Assembly: GCF_041146795.1 (NCBI RefSeq)
Contig: NC_135185.1
Span: 22,650,529-22,714,528, forward strand
Length of the DNA stretch: 64,000 nt
Direction: 5' to 3'
Origin: Maylandia zebra
Taxonomy: Eukaryota; Chordata; Actinopteri; Cichliformes; Cichlidae
Part shown: piece after piece, positions 32,961-46,800 of the stretch
Layout of the letters: each line of letters opens with the position of its first letter
Position numbering within the stretch: position 1 is the first letter of the stretch
The notes under the pieces: generated by a model
The model's database searches: none
Told to the model about the DNA's origin: nothing
The model's input: the letters and a program-made list of their open reading frames with translations, nothing else
Made by a program: the position numbers and the translations under genes

Positions 32961-35900
32961 AATGTGTAAATGACAAAAATATTAATCATTTGCATTTCCT
33001 CATTTGCCAATTTGTTTCACTTCTTGTGTCCTCATCGGGGACTCGTGCAGCTGCGGTAGGTAACAGCAGATGCACCACCACTAGATGGTGGAATAGGTCC
33101 AATAAAAACTCTGCACCGCAACAAAAATGTCTTCTCTGGATGGATGTGCAAACGAACTCCTGTGACACTGACAGTTTAGATATGACAAAGGCTTTTTGGC
33201 TCTAAATCGACATACAGCCACCCGCCCAGGACTAAGGTATGCGAGCACTACGAGGAGTAATATCCCACTTTGATAAAGAGTATGTGTCCATGTTTTATGG
33301 CTCACAATAGTTAGAGCTAACCTGCAGAACCCTCACAAAGCCTTTATCCCAGCATTTCACAAGACAAGGCGCTGGAGTCTATACAGCATTAGTCATCGAC
33401 CACAGACGTCACTTGCGTGTTTACCTATCTCTGCACTACTGTGCTCTATCTCCTCCATGGCTCACCTGCAATTATCCCAGCAGGTTACCAAAAAAAAAAA
33501 AGACTATCCCAGACAGAGCTGTTATTCAAAAACAATAATCATGTTTTCTCATGAGATTTATGAAAAACCAACAAAGGGAAGAAATAAAATGTTCACATGT
33601 GTATTCTGTTGATTTCCTGAAATAACAAATGGACAGGTGATTATTGTTCTCATGTTTGTCTCCCTTTGAATGGACCTCAGATGTCAAACTCGCACGCGTT
33701 CATTATTGACAGAGCAACCTGTTGGGTAATGAACAGAGATGGAGTAGGGGTGGAGGGAAAGTGTTGCGCGTCCGGGCCTCAGTGCGAGCGGAGACATATG
33801 AGGGAGAAGAATGGCTCTTACTCACTACTTAAACCCCTGCGCCACACCAAGTGAGTCACATGGCGAACGCATGACGTAGGAGCCTCATACACATTGGATA
33901 CACCCGTGTGTGTCCACACCACAAGCGCAATTCTTTTGCTTTATCTGTCACACACTCACATATGCGTGTGTGTGTGTGGACACTCATGCAAAACAAAGCT
34001 GGCTGTCTCTCATTCACAGGCTGTGGAAACAGATTTGCCTCAATGTGTTCATTGTCTCATGAGGGGAGGGGGAATAAAGAAAGAGATGTAGCACTGTACA
34101 GCAGGGAGATTTGTCTCCCATAGAGAGTTAGTGGAGGAAAATTAGTACGCACACAGATACAAGTCCGTCTTTTGCGCGCTCGCTGCACTAACGCCAAACA
34201 GTTGCACAACCCCAAGAGGAACTGCTAGGGGAGGGAATCTCAGTCTGATAAAACATGGGTGATGTGCTCACTGAAAAAGGCAGCAGCAAAGTGATAAGAA
34301 CTGTAAAAACGGTTTTGCTCAATTATTATTTTGTCCTTCCCCACCACTAGCACCCATACCCAGAAAGAGCTGGTGAGGGGTGTCTTTATTATGCCAACAA
34401 AATCTACTTTGGCCATAAAAACATAGGTCCCAAGCCCTTTAAAATAAAGGTCCAGAGTTAAGGAATTTAGTGTTGTGTTGAGAATGCAGATTCATTGTGA
34501 AGAACACCTGAACTGATCATCAGTCACTGCATAACATAGCTGGCAACTGCGCAGCATGCTGAAGGTCCGTGTTAGATTAAAGAGTCTACAGGAGCTTAGA
34601 AATGCTTCAAGTAATGTAACACAGAGCTGGGTTTTTTTTTAAGTCTGTTCAGGGTGAAGGAAGCCTGAAGGGGCCGAAGCAGCCTGTTCCATCACTGAGT
34701 ATTACAATAAGGCTTATCCTGTTGGATATGGCTTATTCGGCCTTATTCAGATCCGCACGCAGGCAGGAGGCAGAATCAAGGCTCTATAGGATCTGAAGAG
34801 GTGGGGGGCTTTAACGGCAGCGGGCCTGCTGCTAGATGTGTGTAGGTGTGACCTTGGGAAGTGATGACCTAATCAACATCCCTGCCTGCAAAGCTAATCT
34901 GTTACATTCTGAAGGATGCTCCTACGATGGAGCCATCCATGAAGGTGACATTGGTGAGCGGGCTGGTTGCGTGGAAGCGCACCTCTTAATGAGGCACGCG
35001 CAAACACATTCAAATGAGGACTACAAGTGCATGTGAGTGCTGTCCTCGTGCATGCAAACACTGCACGCATATTAGTCGTGCGAGAAAGATTCACGTTGAA
35101 ACACTCATAATGAAAGTTGTGATGTTAAAAACCATTCGGTTTACATCAGCTGATGGCCCAGATGCGTGCAGCAGGTGTTTTCAGCATGGTGGTGGTTAAA
35201 AGGTCACGCTGCTTTCTCTAATCTGACCCCAAATGCTGCAGATTTTCAGCTCTGAAACATGAAATCATCTAGTTCACTACATTTTTTTTTACCTTTTCTG
35301 TCTTCATGAGAGGACTTTTTTATGGATGTGTTGTAGTTTTCCTTATTTTTTTGGGGGGGGGGGGCACCGCACCCAACCCCACCTCCAGGAGGTGTTCTGT
35401 TGTTGTTGCTGTTGGGCTTTTTCCCCCCAACCTGAGCTGCTGCAGACCTGGATTAAGTGTAAATTTAACAATGAGACCACCAGACATCCTCTGCATTGTC
35501 TGCATGAACAGCCTTGCCTTCTTCTCCGCGAAGCAGATGCCCTTAAGCAAGGCACGTCCTGCTGATGCAGTGGGGCTGATCAGTGAAGAACAACAACAGA
35601 CTGACTGGCAAAGATGTTCGGACCGCTTGTGAACAAAATGAGTGGGAAGCTGAGCATATATACATATGTGCTGAGCCAATAACACACTGCTTTTTGAGCA
35701 GTTGCACACTCTTGTTTTAAGACCACAAAGCAAACAGGTCTTTGAGTAGCACCAGCTGAGATTATTCTTCCACATTTACCACGCTGTGTGTTATTTTGCG
35801 CTGGCTTGATATGGGTGCACATGACCCCACAGCTACTATAGCTTCACCACCTGGATATTGAGTATCACCTGATGAAGATGAAAGAATCCACTGCATTCGT

Positions 35901-38050
35901 GACATCTGCTGGTAAAATACCTCATGATCAAACCATCAAAAGTGGGGAAACACCATTGTGTATGAGTATTTTCTGATAATCACATGAATTTATTTTAAGA
36001 GTTATTTTAACAGGATGAATTAGGTGGTTTCCAAACCAAAGTTGAGCCCATATGCTTTTCAAAAGACATCTAGAATAACTTAAAAAAATCTCATCAACGG
36101 GTGGTATATAGTTTCTCTGGATATATATGCATAGTGTTCAGTAAAGTGTTATAATAATTATATGCAGGGGGACTGCTGCTGTTGTTTTTCGTTAGTGATG
36201 GGAGCCTGCCTGTTGTGAGCATGTAGTGCGGCCGACTGGTCTGTGTGTTCCCTTCAACTATGTTTCTCTCAGACTCGGAGGAAAGCATGAGTGGACGGTT
36301 TCAAGCTCCCCTCTCGCTGAATTGATTCTACTATGGGTCCTCTAGAAACTCAGCGCCGAAACACAGGGGAGCTTGGCTCCGAGCAAGTCTTTGCGTTTAC
36401 CTTTTATGACACTTTAAACAGTTCAGTTTGAAAGATTTAGACTTTATAATGTAGAGGTAGTCATTTTTACCCAGGTCAAAACGTACGAACGTGCTCGCGA
36501 CATCTGCTATCCTGAAAACGGACCTTTCCAGTTCCCCCCTGTACCCAAAGATGGTATATTCCACAATTTATTCCAGGGAAAGACTGACAGTTTTTTGGGT
36601 CATGAAGCAGCTGTTCAAGTCAGTGGCTCAGCCTCCCTCCGCAAGAATAAGGAATTAGTACATTTCAAATTAGATAACGACAAACGTTGGTGCAAGAAGA
36701 GAAAAAAGTATGACAATGTGTCGGCTGCACAGAAGAAACCATTTAAACCCGAGCAAAAACACGAATATTTTTTATTTCTAAAGAAATTATTGCTATTATT
36801 ATTATTATTTTAAAAACAGTTGGTTTTCACCACATTAATATGAACAGTGTTGTATGTATGTGTGTGCATGTGTACATATTGTTTATTTTACATTTGTGTT
36901 AGTGTAGAAGAACAAAAGAAAGCAAATTCCATTAAAAATTCTTGTAATATTAAAGGTTGAGAAGTCTCTAACAAAGTGGAGTTGAACGGTGCTGGAATGA
37001 CTGTTGACCCCTCTTCAATAAATCCACTCAAGTTGAGCCTTCTATATAGACTGTAGGTTTAAATTAGAGTTTTCCTTCTGGCCCCTCTTATAGAGGCAGA
37101 GTATTCAGAGATTTGACCCAACTTGGCTGTAGTTTTTGTGAATTTCTTGATTAAAACATCTCAGCAGGACCCTTGAATCTGAGTATAGGTTAACGTGTAG
37201 ACTGCGTGTTTCCATTTGTGAAATCACCTCAGTGCCTAACACTATACATGCATGCGTGTGTTTATGAGGAGTGGCTGCATTCTTGTGCTGCTGATTGTTT
37301 TTGTGCATGTGTGCGTGCGTATTCATCATGGGTCAAGCCCCTTGGAAACAGCAGCAGAGGTCCTCTGCTTTTAAGTGGATTAAAAGTCCAGCACAATCCC
37401 CAGGGCCAGCAGGCATTGGACAGAACGGGTGTAGTTTAGATGAGGACTTAAGACTGATTATCTATGGTGCAGCTTTTGTTTTTGCTGCTACTATTGCGTA
37501 TATGGGCAACACTGTACAGTACATGAGAATCTGTGTGCTCGTACATACTAGTGGTGAAACAGGTATTAGCTATAGCAGTGTGCACATCGTTGTGGTTGTA
37601 TTCTCTCCATCTGTGTTGAATCTTTTGCTGAAAATCAGTCCAGCTGAACATGAGCTGTTACCAAGTTTGCTGTGCTGCCGCAGTGGAAAGATTCCTCAGT
37701 TCTGAAAGTATACCTGCAGATTGTTTATGTTTAGTCTGCTGCCATGCAGCCTGTCTTATCTACGCTTTAATATGAGAGCTGCTGTTATGGTTTCCTCTGG
37801 ATCCAGTGTGTCAGTCCCATGCTTCTTGCAGTGTGTCAGCACCAATTAACCAGGTCAATATTTCTGTGCTCCAGTTGTTGCAACACTGATTCCGATCCTG
37901 AGTCCAGTTAAGAGTGAAATGTTTGTGAACCAGCATGTTTCTCTGGAGCTGAGTGCATTCTATAAATAAGAAGTTTTATGGACTCCCTTTCTCATTTAAA
38001 AAGGGAAATAATAAGGTTGAAATATGTTTGTGAGCCTACATACTGCAGTA
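32961..38050. other. Intergenic sequence, no supported gene
   Basis: Ordinary non-coding DNA with a short TG run near 33965-33980 and a G-run near 35351-35363 that creates spurious overlapping ORFs. A hAT-like TAGTGATGGG occurs near 36194, but no matching right end was found. No exon was recognised. Confidence 0.5.
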
Positions 38051-38059
38051 GTACCATCC

Positions 38060-38190
38060 CTACACACTGCTCCCCGGGCGCCTGCTTAGTGGGCTGCCCA
38101 CTGCTTCACTGAGTGAATGGGTCAAATGCAGAGAAAAACAAGTAATTTCCCCATGGGGATCAATAAAGTATCCATTATTATTATTATTAG
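38060..38190 (+). repeat. SINE/LINE-tail retroposon
   Basis: GCTGCCCACTGCTTCACTGA, GTCAAATGCAGAGAAAAAC, then TTTCCCCATGGGGATCAATAAAG and an (ATT)n tail. This order is typical of a common teleost short retroposon. Confidence 0.65.
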
Positions 38191-38803
38191 TAACCCTATG
38201 TTATTTAATTTTGATTGTTAGAGGTCCCTTTTTCTAAATGTTTTGTACAACATAAAGAACACTTAGGCATTCTTAAGAATTCACTGGCTGCTTTCCTTAT
38301 AATGACCTAACATGAGCTTCATAACCTTTATAATCCTCTTAGATTGTATTAGTGCTTGAAACTATTGAAAAATACAAAATCATCCAGGTTTTATTTTATT
38401 AAGTGGGCGAAAATTAATGACACCGAAAGTGTAAAAAGGAAGTTAGTAGGAATCTGGTTTGTGGATCGGGCTTGTAAAATCACAAATGTCCCCCCTCCTC
38501 CCCTTTTGATGTCCACATATATGCAGTCAAGCAGAGATGGTATAAAACTAATGTTTATGAAGTAATGACACAGTAATGACTCTTAAACAGTGGTTCTCGC
38601 AGCCAAAAAGATAACACGCAGTAGGTGTTGTGCTACAGTTACCTGCCAACTCTGTGAACTTTATTCTCCCTTTGTAGCAGCCTAAATAGCCCTGAAGCTG
38701 CACCCATTGTCTGTACCGTGTAGGATAAAGTTTAAGCCGTGTACTTTTATGAGAGTGTTACAACTGAGTTCAAGGTTTTTTTTCTCACAATAAAATTACA
38801 AAA

Positions 38804-39668
38804 TATACACTCACCGAACACTTTGTTGGGTACACCCGTTCATCTGCTCTTATTTACAGTTTACAGAGAATGGTCTGATCAAGATGAAATACCCAGAGCA
38901 GCAGTTCTCTGGGAGGAAATGTCTTGTTTATGACGTAGGGCAGTGGAGAACAGCCTCAAACTGATAGGTAGACAACAGTAACTCAAATAACTTGCTATAA
39001 CCGAGGTATGCAGAAGAGAATCCTCAAACATACAACATCGCAATCCCCAAAGCAGCAGAAGACCACGCCAAATGCCACGTATGAACAGGAAATTCAGGCT
39101 AGTTTGCAGTTTGCGCAGGGTCAACAAAATTGGAAACACATTTCCTGGTCTGAAGAGTCGATTTCTGCTTTATCATAAAGAACATGCAAGCATGGATCCA
39201 TCTTGTTTTCTATCGATGGTTCGGGCTGCTGCTGGTGGGGTAATGGTGTGAGTTTCATCATCCTGGCACACTTAGTACCAACTAAACATTGCTTTAATGC
39301 CACACCCTACCTAAGTATTGTTACTGACCCTTTATAACCGCGGTGCACCCATCTTCTGATGGCTGTTTCCAGGATAATGCACCATGCCACAAAGCTCAAA
39401 TAATGTCCAACTGGTTTCTTGAACATGACAGTGGGATCATTATACTCAAATGGCCTCCACAGTCACCAGATATCAATCTAGTAGAGTACATTTGGGATGT
39501 GGTAGAACGGGAGATTTGCAGCTAGATGTGCAGTTGACAAATCCATGGACCAAAACCTCTGAGGAATGTTTCCAACACCTTGTCCTTGCTGAATCACTGC
39601 CACAGAGTTCCAACAGTACCAGGATATACTAGCAAGGTATATCCAATAAAGTCTCCAGCGAGTGTATA
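38804..39668 (+). mobile_element. Decayed Tc1-like element, family B, with both ends
   Basis: Left end TATACACTCACCGAACAC and right end GCGAGTGTATA are inverted and begin at TA, as expected for Tc1/mariner. The inner part keeps readable transposase: PSSDGCFQDNAPCHKAQ, WFLEHDSGIIILKWPPQSPD and YIWDVVEREI. These cover the second catalytic Asp in DNAPCH and the region leading to the third acidic residue. The left part has a deletion and the frame is broken. Confidence 0.85.
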
Positions 39669-40119
39669 ATACTGTATAGTACTGACAGCTGTAAGTCTGG
39701 ATAGTTTTGTGTTTGATTTAAGCTTTTATTTATCCGCCTAGTTACACACAGACCAGAAAAGTAAAAAATGGATGGATGAATGGATTTGTAGTTGTCTGAT
39801 ACCAGTGTGTACTGGCAGCACAAAGTTCAGTATCCTATAGCAAACAGAATTACAACATAAGCTGTAAAGAATGAAAAGATGGTGTTTACAATCACTGTAG
39901 AAGTACATTGGATTTCCTGTTTCTATATTTCACTAAATGAATGTTTTTAATGCAAAGCAGTAGCAGTACGAAATGTCAAGTGCTCACTATCTTATTGCAG
40001 CACTGATAAGGTATTACAAGAAAGAGTAAATAATGAGGCTGATATCAAAGCAATAAAATTGGAAACAGTAAGTGTGTAGCATGCTGTATCAGCTGCTGTA
40101 AATGCGGTATATGTGTGGA

Positions 40120-40830
40120 GAAGAATTTCAGTCCTGAGCAGGAGTTTTAAACTGCGCCACCAATGGTCGCAGTTACTGTGATACCAAAGCCAACATCTAA
40201 ATCTCTTCTTTGGATCGTGGCTTCCTCTTATTAAGCTTCAGTAATGTTACCGAAGGTGTCTAGGGAGGCCAATCCATGACTGATGGTGTTCCATTGTGTG
40301 TATTTCTATCCAGGTGTGTTTTCACGGCATGGGCAGTGTGTTTTGGAATCACCGTTGTCCTGAAAAATAAAGCCATTGCCAATCAGATGCTTTCCAGATG
40401 GTATTGCAGAGTCAAAATATACTTTTCAGCATTCGTAATTCTATCAGTTACGAATTCCAACACCACTGGCTGAAATGCAGCATCAAACATGACAGAGCCT
40501 CCACTGTATTTTTGCAGAGGGCTGTAGACACTCACTGTTGTACCTCTATCCTGACCTTCTTGGTATGTATTGACAATCATTTGAACCAGAAATTTCACAT
40601 TTTGATTCCTCACTAAGACCTGTTGCCACTGATTTTCGGTCCACTTCTTGTGTAATTTGGCATACCTCAGCCTTTTCTTCCTGTTTCCTTTCTGTAAGAA
40701 TGACTTTTTGACGACCACATGAGAATACCACAGCTGGATATTTTGTCCAAAAGATTTCTGAGTCCAAACAGAAAGGTCTACAGTGCATTGTGGTGCAGTG
40801 TATGGTAATTTGACACGAAGTCAAGAAATA
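40120..40830 (-). mobile_element. Decayed Tc1-like element, family A, inverted copy
   Basis: The minus strand reads KRLRYAKLHKKWTENQWQQV, then YSGGSVMFDAAF and ITNAEKYI. These are recognisable parts of a Tc1 transposase. The same family lies at about 13-14.6 kb on the plus strand: the complementary strands of both copies encode the shared GITVxLKNxAIxNQMLxRW string. Both are broken by stops. Confidence 0.8.
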
Positions 40831-41483
40831 AAAAAATGTAAAAAACGATCTTACTTAGATTCAAGCAGAAATAAAACTTGTAACACTCATGTAAGGATAT
40901 GATACAGCATGGCACAAATGTGAAATACCAAAATCTAGACCTGTATTCCTAACAAAGGGTAGATCTGCTTGTATTTCCTGATGACTGCTAAGTCATTCAG
41001 AGGAATTTTGGATGCAAACTTGAATAAATATAAAATATATACAACTTCCCCTGCTAAAATATTATGGAGCATATGCAAAATGTAATGAAGTAATAAAATA
41101 TTAGCAGCATTCTGCTGAAACATGGTGCAAACTTTCACCATACCTGTGATATCACATTATTGACACATCCTATATACTTTGGAGTCACCTTTTTTTTTTA
41201 AAAAAATCTACAGTATTAATATAGATTTATAATATAATATAATAATATAAACTGTAAGATTTCCTTAAATAATTCCATATATCCTAGAAAACAAACCCAA
41301 TATTGAATAGTTCAACAGTGGATACATAATTACAGATTTTAAGTACATTCAGAGGCAACTGCTATTGCCTATAGGGGGTTTAAGGGGGGTTAAAGCCGAC
41401 ACAAGTGCATGCTGTTATTAAGACAGTGATTCTTCTGGCACCGGTAGCACTTCTCAGTTATGAAAACTTAAACCAGTCTCTTA

Positions 41484-42880
41484 CAGTTAGTTCCGTAATT
41501 TATTGGACAAAGACTCAGTTTTTTAGTTTTGCCTCTGTATACCCTAACAGTGGATTTTATATCAAATATTCAAGATGTGACTGAAGTGCAAAATTCCTGC
41601 TTTAATTCAAGGGGTTTAAGAAAAGTAGTAGAAGTGATGGACATCACCAAACGCTGTGTTTCCTCCCTTGATGTGCTCATGTCAAATGGTGGAAGTAATT
41701 TTAGCTTGTTGTAAGTGATACTTCCTACTCACAATTCCAATTAAGGCAATGAGGCAACACTGCCCTGAAACTACTTTAAAAAATAGAGACAAGAGGCCAG
41801 CACGAGGGTTCAGCATAGCAGGATAGGCATAGAAAAGCAAGGGGAAAGCAACAAAATGGAGTTCACAAACAGACATTAAGGAAACCTGGGAGGGCATGGA
41901 GGGCAGATCATGGAGTTGTTTCTTGGAACCAACATCAGACATGAAGGAGAAACCACATCCAGCAACAGGAGACTTACAGTGAGTTACAGCTGACAAAAGA
42001 TACACGAAAGAGTCTACACCTACAATATGGCTGCAATAATTTTTTAAAGCATTTGTTTTAAAACTCTTGTAGCCATGGATGCCATGTACTGTTGGACTGC
42101 TAGTTTGACTTCTGCAGATTTTACTGTTAATGCCCTGGTTTGTTTTCATAGTCTTTTATTGTTGGTTTTAGAGTACAGGAATTTTAGAGATTGGAAAGAA
42201 ATTAAATTTTCTTAACCACTACCCTGATCCTGTTTACTCCTAGGTTACCATCCCCCTTTTTCAGCTGCTCTCCAGTTCACCTTCAGGTGCATGTTTGTAG
42301 GTGTCTTTGCATTTAGTTTTGTATTTTCATTCATGAAGGCGTCTCCTGATTGTTGACTTTGACAAGATACGCCTATCTCGTCAAGAGTATTCTTGACTTG
42401 GCTTGATGTTATGAAGTTGTTTTTCCCATAGACATAATTCTGTCATTACACACTTCAGTCACCTTATGTGGTCTTTCAAGCCTTGTGTCTTTCATTTTAA
42501 GAATGTCCAACATTGTTGATTTGGCCTTTTAAGTTTTTTCTCTCTCCGAGAGGTTTATTTACTCTTTTTCTTTTTCAGCCCAATGATGGCCTTTCCTCAC
42601 TTGCTCTGACATCTGTTTGGGCTTCATATTTAAAACTACAGAAAAAAACTCTAAAATACAAATGCAACACTTTAAATCAACTTCAGGTATTGTCTACTTT
42701 TTTTGTCATGAAGCAACAAGAGAGCAGGCCTCACTTAGCCATTAAATTGCTTGCCAGTCAATTGTCCAATAAATTTTCAGCCTCTGAAAAAGGGAGCTGT
42801 GTATAAAAATTGCTGCAATTCCTAAACAGCTAATAAAAATGTTTTGTAAATCCTTTTGATTTAAAGCTAAAATCATCACT
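41484..42880. mobile_element. DNA transposon with long terminal inverted segments, no intact ORF
   Basis: The left terminal segment (41484-41625) contains ATCAAATATTCAAGATGTGA and TTTAATTCAAGGGGTTTAAG. The right segment (about 42776-42880) contains GCCTCTGAAAAAGGGAGCTG and TTTTGATTTAAAGC. The left end is approximately the inverted form of what follows the right-end motif in related copies, such as 20460-20620. Superfamily not assigned. Confidence 0.55.
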
Positions 42881-44555
42881 GTGTTGGTGTAGAGAGGGAA
42901 ATCTACAAAAACTGTCTTTATCCAACAAATGTCTGAAGCTCTGAATTTGTCTTTCGGGCATTTCTCAGAGACCCATGTAAGAATGCAAATGTCCAGTGCA
43001 GTTAGATTGGACATTAGGTAGTCTTTAGTCCATGTGATATTGCATTGCAGCCCATGTGCAAATAGCACATGGAATAAATACCTTGCTGCATTCAAAAGTA
43101 GTGAGTGGGCATCATGTGGACTGCCTCCTTCAGCTCTCTTTAAACCACCCGTAATACATTTCCTGTTGTGAGTACAAGTCTGAACCTGATTATCTCCTGT
43201 TGCGAGATACATGTGAAAAAGAGTGACTTTGGACATTTCCTAGACCTGATTTTACAAATAACCAAAGTTTGTCTGTGTCAACTGCTGCACATTCAGTCAC
43301 CAGTCACTGACATAATATCACCATTATTAATTATCATTTGCCACGTTTTCTGATAATAATTAGATTAGAAGGTTTTCTTATCTTTTAACAACAAGATGAA
43401 GACAGCGTAGTGGCAGTAAAAGGTGGCGTGGAGTCAAATCAGAATACTTTCTTTGATATATAAAGACAGGATTTATTCCAGTTCATGGTGGGATTCTTGT
43501 TGAAGCAATTTCATTTGTAAGTAGAACCATATTGTGTTCACATAAATACCAATGCCTAGTGTGTCAACTTGTGTGTGTTTTATTATATGTGAGTAATAAA
43601 TCTTGTAGAGCCAACTTGTACCAGAGGAAAATGCTTTCAATATCAATTATGTCAAGTTGAACATGTTATGTAGCATACGTGTTCTCTTCGGGATGCAACG
43701 TTAGTTTCATCTGTTGACTCTTGGTGGGTCTCCAATCATTGTTGTTATTTGAGATAGATAAATCTCCCAGGAGCAAGCTTAGTGTTGCAATCGTTTTAAA
43801 ACACAGGCTAATCTAATCATAACTGCAGCAGCAAAAGGAATTTTCCCACTCTGAACTTGATAAAGTGCAAATAACCTGACCCTAACCCGACTCCAAATTT
43901 CTTTAGGAGCTATTGTAACACATCAACCAAGAAAACACAGTGCACAGTTGTGTTGAAATTTTTGGCAACAGTACGTAAGAATGAGCTCAGGTAGTCAATA
44001 GAAAGATTGTTTCAAATGCAGTGGTTCAGTTCCACTGTCATTTTATCTGCTTGTCTGTCTCACCACAGAAACTAGTGAATAAATACTCACTCCACTGTTA
44101 TATCTGCGGTCACCTGTTGATTTCTATGTGGCCCCTTGTGATGTATTCTATTGTATTTCTATTGTTCTGGAGAGTCTGGGTTTGTTCTTCGTCATTTTGT
44201 GGCTTTTTTGTAAACTTTGTTATGTTGCCACTGAAGCATCAGCCTCGTTAGCAAGCTGGTGAATGGCACTTTTACTATTCATTCTATCATATTTACTAAA
44301 CCCAAGCCTCAAAACTCTCCTTTATGCGCACAACACATCTGGTTTCCTAGGACACTTGTGGTTGCCTAGGAATGATGTTAGGTTTTACATAGTGATGACA
44401 TCACCCCCGGAACAAGGACAGTTTTCATGTTTGAGAACCTGCTTTTATTGCAATGAAAATGCTCACAAAAAATTCAGGAACCGATTCCAACATTGGCCCC
44501 TTGTTGGTGGAAAAGCCTCAGGGGTGAAATGGGATCGGGCCCCATAGAACCCCAC
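42881..44555. other. Intergenic sequence, no supported gene
   Basis: Unremarkable AT-rich DNA. Short ORFs only; no repeat was firmly recognised. Confidence 0.45.
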
Positions 44556-45300
44556 AGTGCGTGTGTGCGTTCGGATGCACATGTACCTGTATGTGCACGC
44601 GAGCATGTGTGTATGTGTGTTTGAATGGAATTGTGTGTGCAGTGCAGATGAAAGTGCGTGTGTGGAGTGTATATGTGTGTATTTGTGTCTATTCCCGCCA
44701 GCCTTTAATGGGGATCATGTGTGGAGTCAGCAGCACAGACGTACAAAAACATGCTAACCCCCACCCCCCATGCACGGTCCGCATTAACACCCGTGCACAC
44801 ACGCAGACACACAAAAATGCACACAGAGCGTGCCTCAGTCAGCGAGTTAAGAACAACTCCTAGGGGAGGTAAAGCACCAGTTTTTGTGTGTGTGCGTCTG
44901 TGGGTGTGTGTGAGAGTGGCAGAACACACACTCTGTTTCAGAAGGATGGGGGATGGTGGGGGGGTGGAAGGCTAAGGGGGAGGGGAGAGAATGGGGGGGG
45001 GGGGGGCGAGTCGTGCAGAGAGAAAGGAGAAAGATATGGGCAGCGAGCAAAGGCAAAAGGATGGAATGGGTGTGTGTTTATGTGTGTGCGTGTGTGTCTG
45101 CGCGCATGTGTGTGTGTGTCTGTGTGAGCAAGCAGCAAAAAAGAAGGAAAGGGTGTAGAGAGGGAAAGAAAGCTGAAGATGGACAGGGAGGATAGAGCGA
45201 ATGGCTGAGAATATTTGAAAAAGAGAAAAGGCGAGAGGTTGAGGGGCCCGTTGCAGGGGGGAGAGGAGGGCCTGTAGTTTTGGCCAAGGGGCAAGACAGT
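44556..45300 (+). repeat. TG-rich then G/purine-rich low-complexity block
   Basis: GTGTGTG-type sequence at 44556-44690 and 44880-44925 is followed by G-rich purine sequence at 44940-45260. The latter includes a run of about 15 G near 44993-45007. The overlapping Pro/Ser and Gly/Arg ORFs on both strands are low-complexity artefacts. Confidence 0.8.
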
Positions 45301-46271
45301 CAACAACATATGCATCCAAACCTCCAGACAAACCTCTTCATCGAGGACAATAGCACAGAACAAGAGCTATGAATCTCATAAACCCGCTCTGCATGTGTGG
45401 AACAACTACAGCTTCCCCCAATGCTTATTTGTGTTCATTTGTGAGAGCGCTAATGCTGACTGTTGACCCTTAGCAGCTTTGGTGCTGTAGATGCAACCAA
45501 TGGGAACATGAATACACCTTGAATGACAAGATTTATTTTTTAATGTATTGCACGCCTCTTGGAGTAAGAATGTCGATCCCCCCAAAAATGTAAGAAAAAT
45601 TATTTTTTAAAGTCATGATCAAGCTTACTTCGATTTTGACTGCAAGCACAGGTTTGGGCAATAAAAAGAAAAAACACCCTTTCACTTGTTTGCTTTTAAT
45701 ATTTTTACACCTTTTTCTGAGTATTATTGTATATATTTTAGTATTGATTTTTTAAAGATCTCTTATTCAAAAAAGCTCAAAATGCACAATTAAGAACCCA
45801 CCCATACATTCATCCACCCTCACGGTTTGTGGTGTTTTCTTTTTTGTTTGTTTGTTTAAAGCCCCAAAACAGTCAGATGAAGTTTCAGACACACTACTTT
45901 ATAACTGCTGTTGTAGTGTTCAGGACTTCAGTAGACATAAAGATTGGGCAACACATATTTCTTGTAGTCGCTATCCTATTTACTGACACTGAGTTCTGAG
46001 TTAAAGGTGAGCACATCAGACATATGATGAGAGAATATTCTTTGTTGTGATGCAACTAATGTTCATTGTTCAGTGCTAACTCATTTTATGGCAGTGTAGT
46101 CCAATTCAGGAATAAAACGTACTCTAGCTGGTAAATGCTCAACTGTGTTCACAAGGTAATTGCTCTCATTTTGTCTCCAGTGCTGAACACAAAGTGTATA
46201 TTTTGCTTATTAGAGCTCTTTTGCCGAAAACCTCAATCTTCCACCACTAAGATGTGAACCACACCCATACA

Positions 46272-46296
46272 ACCCCCCCCCCCCCCCAAAAAAAAA
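46272..46296 (+). repeat. poly-C/poly-A junction
   Basis: A run of about 16 C passes directly into about 9 A. Confidence 0.85.
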
Positions 46297-46489
46297 TCAT
46301 AAATGTAAATGTAACTGCAAACACTGACTATATATTAAACACATAATAGCTGTGATTAGACATTTCCCTTAAATCTTTTAATATGTGCTGCTGAAGGTTC
46401 TACGATGTCTTTTAGCAAGATCAAGACCTGTTAACTTCTCGTTAGTGATCACCATTAACTACAACTGATAGTTTCTGTTTTCATAAAAA

Positions 46490-46800
46490 CAATCAGTTTG
46501 ACAGCACTCATTGGATAGAATAATATGCATAACAATAGGAAAGCCCAAGTAACTGAAGGTCTAAGCAGGAGAATTGTAGATTTACACGTTCTAAAATACA
46601 GTAGATTCCAGTATCATCAGTTCAAACAACTGTACATAAGTACAAGTTATTCAAATGTATCATCACTTTGCCAGGGTCTGAAAGAAGACCCAAACTGTCA
46701 CCGTCCGAGGAGAGAAAATTGGTTAGGATGTGCAGGAACCACCCAGAAACCATCACTGCTCAAGCCTAGCGGTAATATATCTGTGTTCACCACTTAGAAC
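46490..46800 (+). mobile_element. Possible Tc1-like transposon fragment
   Basis: GAAAGAAGACCCAAACTGTC, then GTCCGAGGAGAGAAAATTGG and AACCACCCAGAAACCATCAC. This resembles the R-x-P-K-L-S...R-x-L-V-R linker between the DNA-binding and catalytic parts of Tc1 transposases. Short and without ends. Confidence 0.5.

Noticed and set aside
35320..35775. 151-codon minus-strand ORF beside a G run
   Set aside because: Overlaps several equally long ORFs in other frames; no domain or codon signal.
36190..36800. Possible hAT element starting TAGTGATGGG
   Set aside because: No matching inverted right end or target duplication was found.
41682..42149. 155-codon minus-strand ORF
   Set aside because: Lies inside a DNA transposon and does not resemble its transposase or any known family.
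44938..45363. Overlapping ORFs on both strands in the G-rich block
   Set aside because: Composition-driven; no conserved segment and no splice context.
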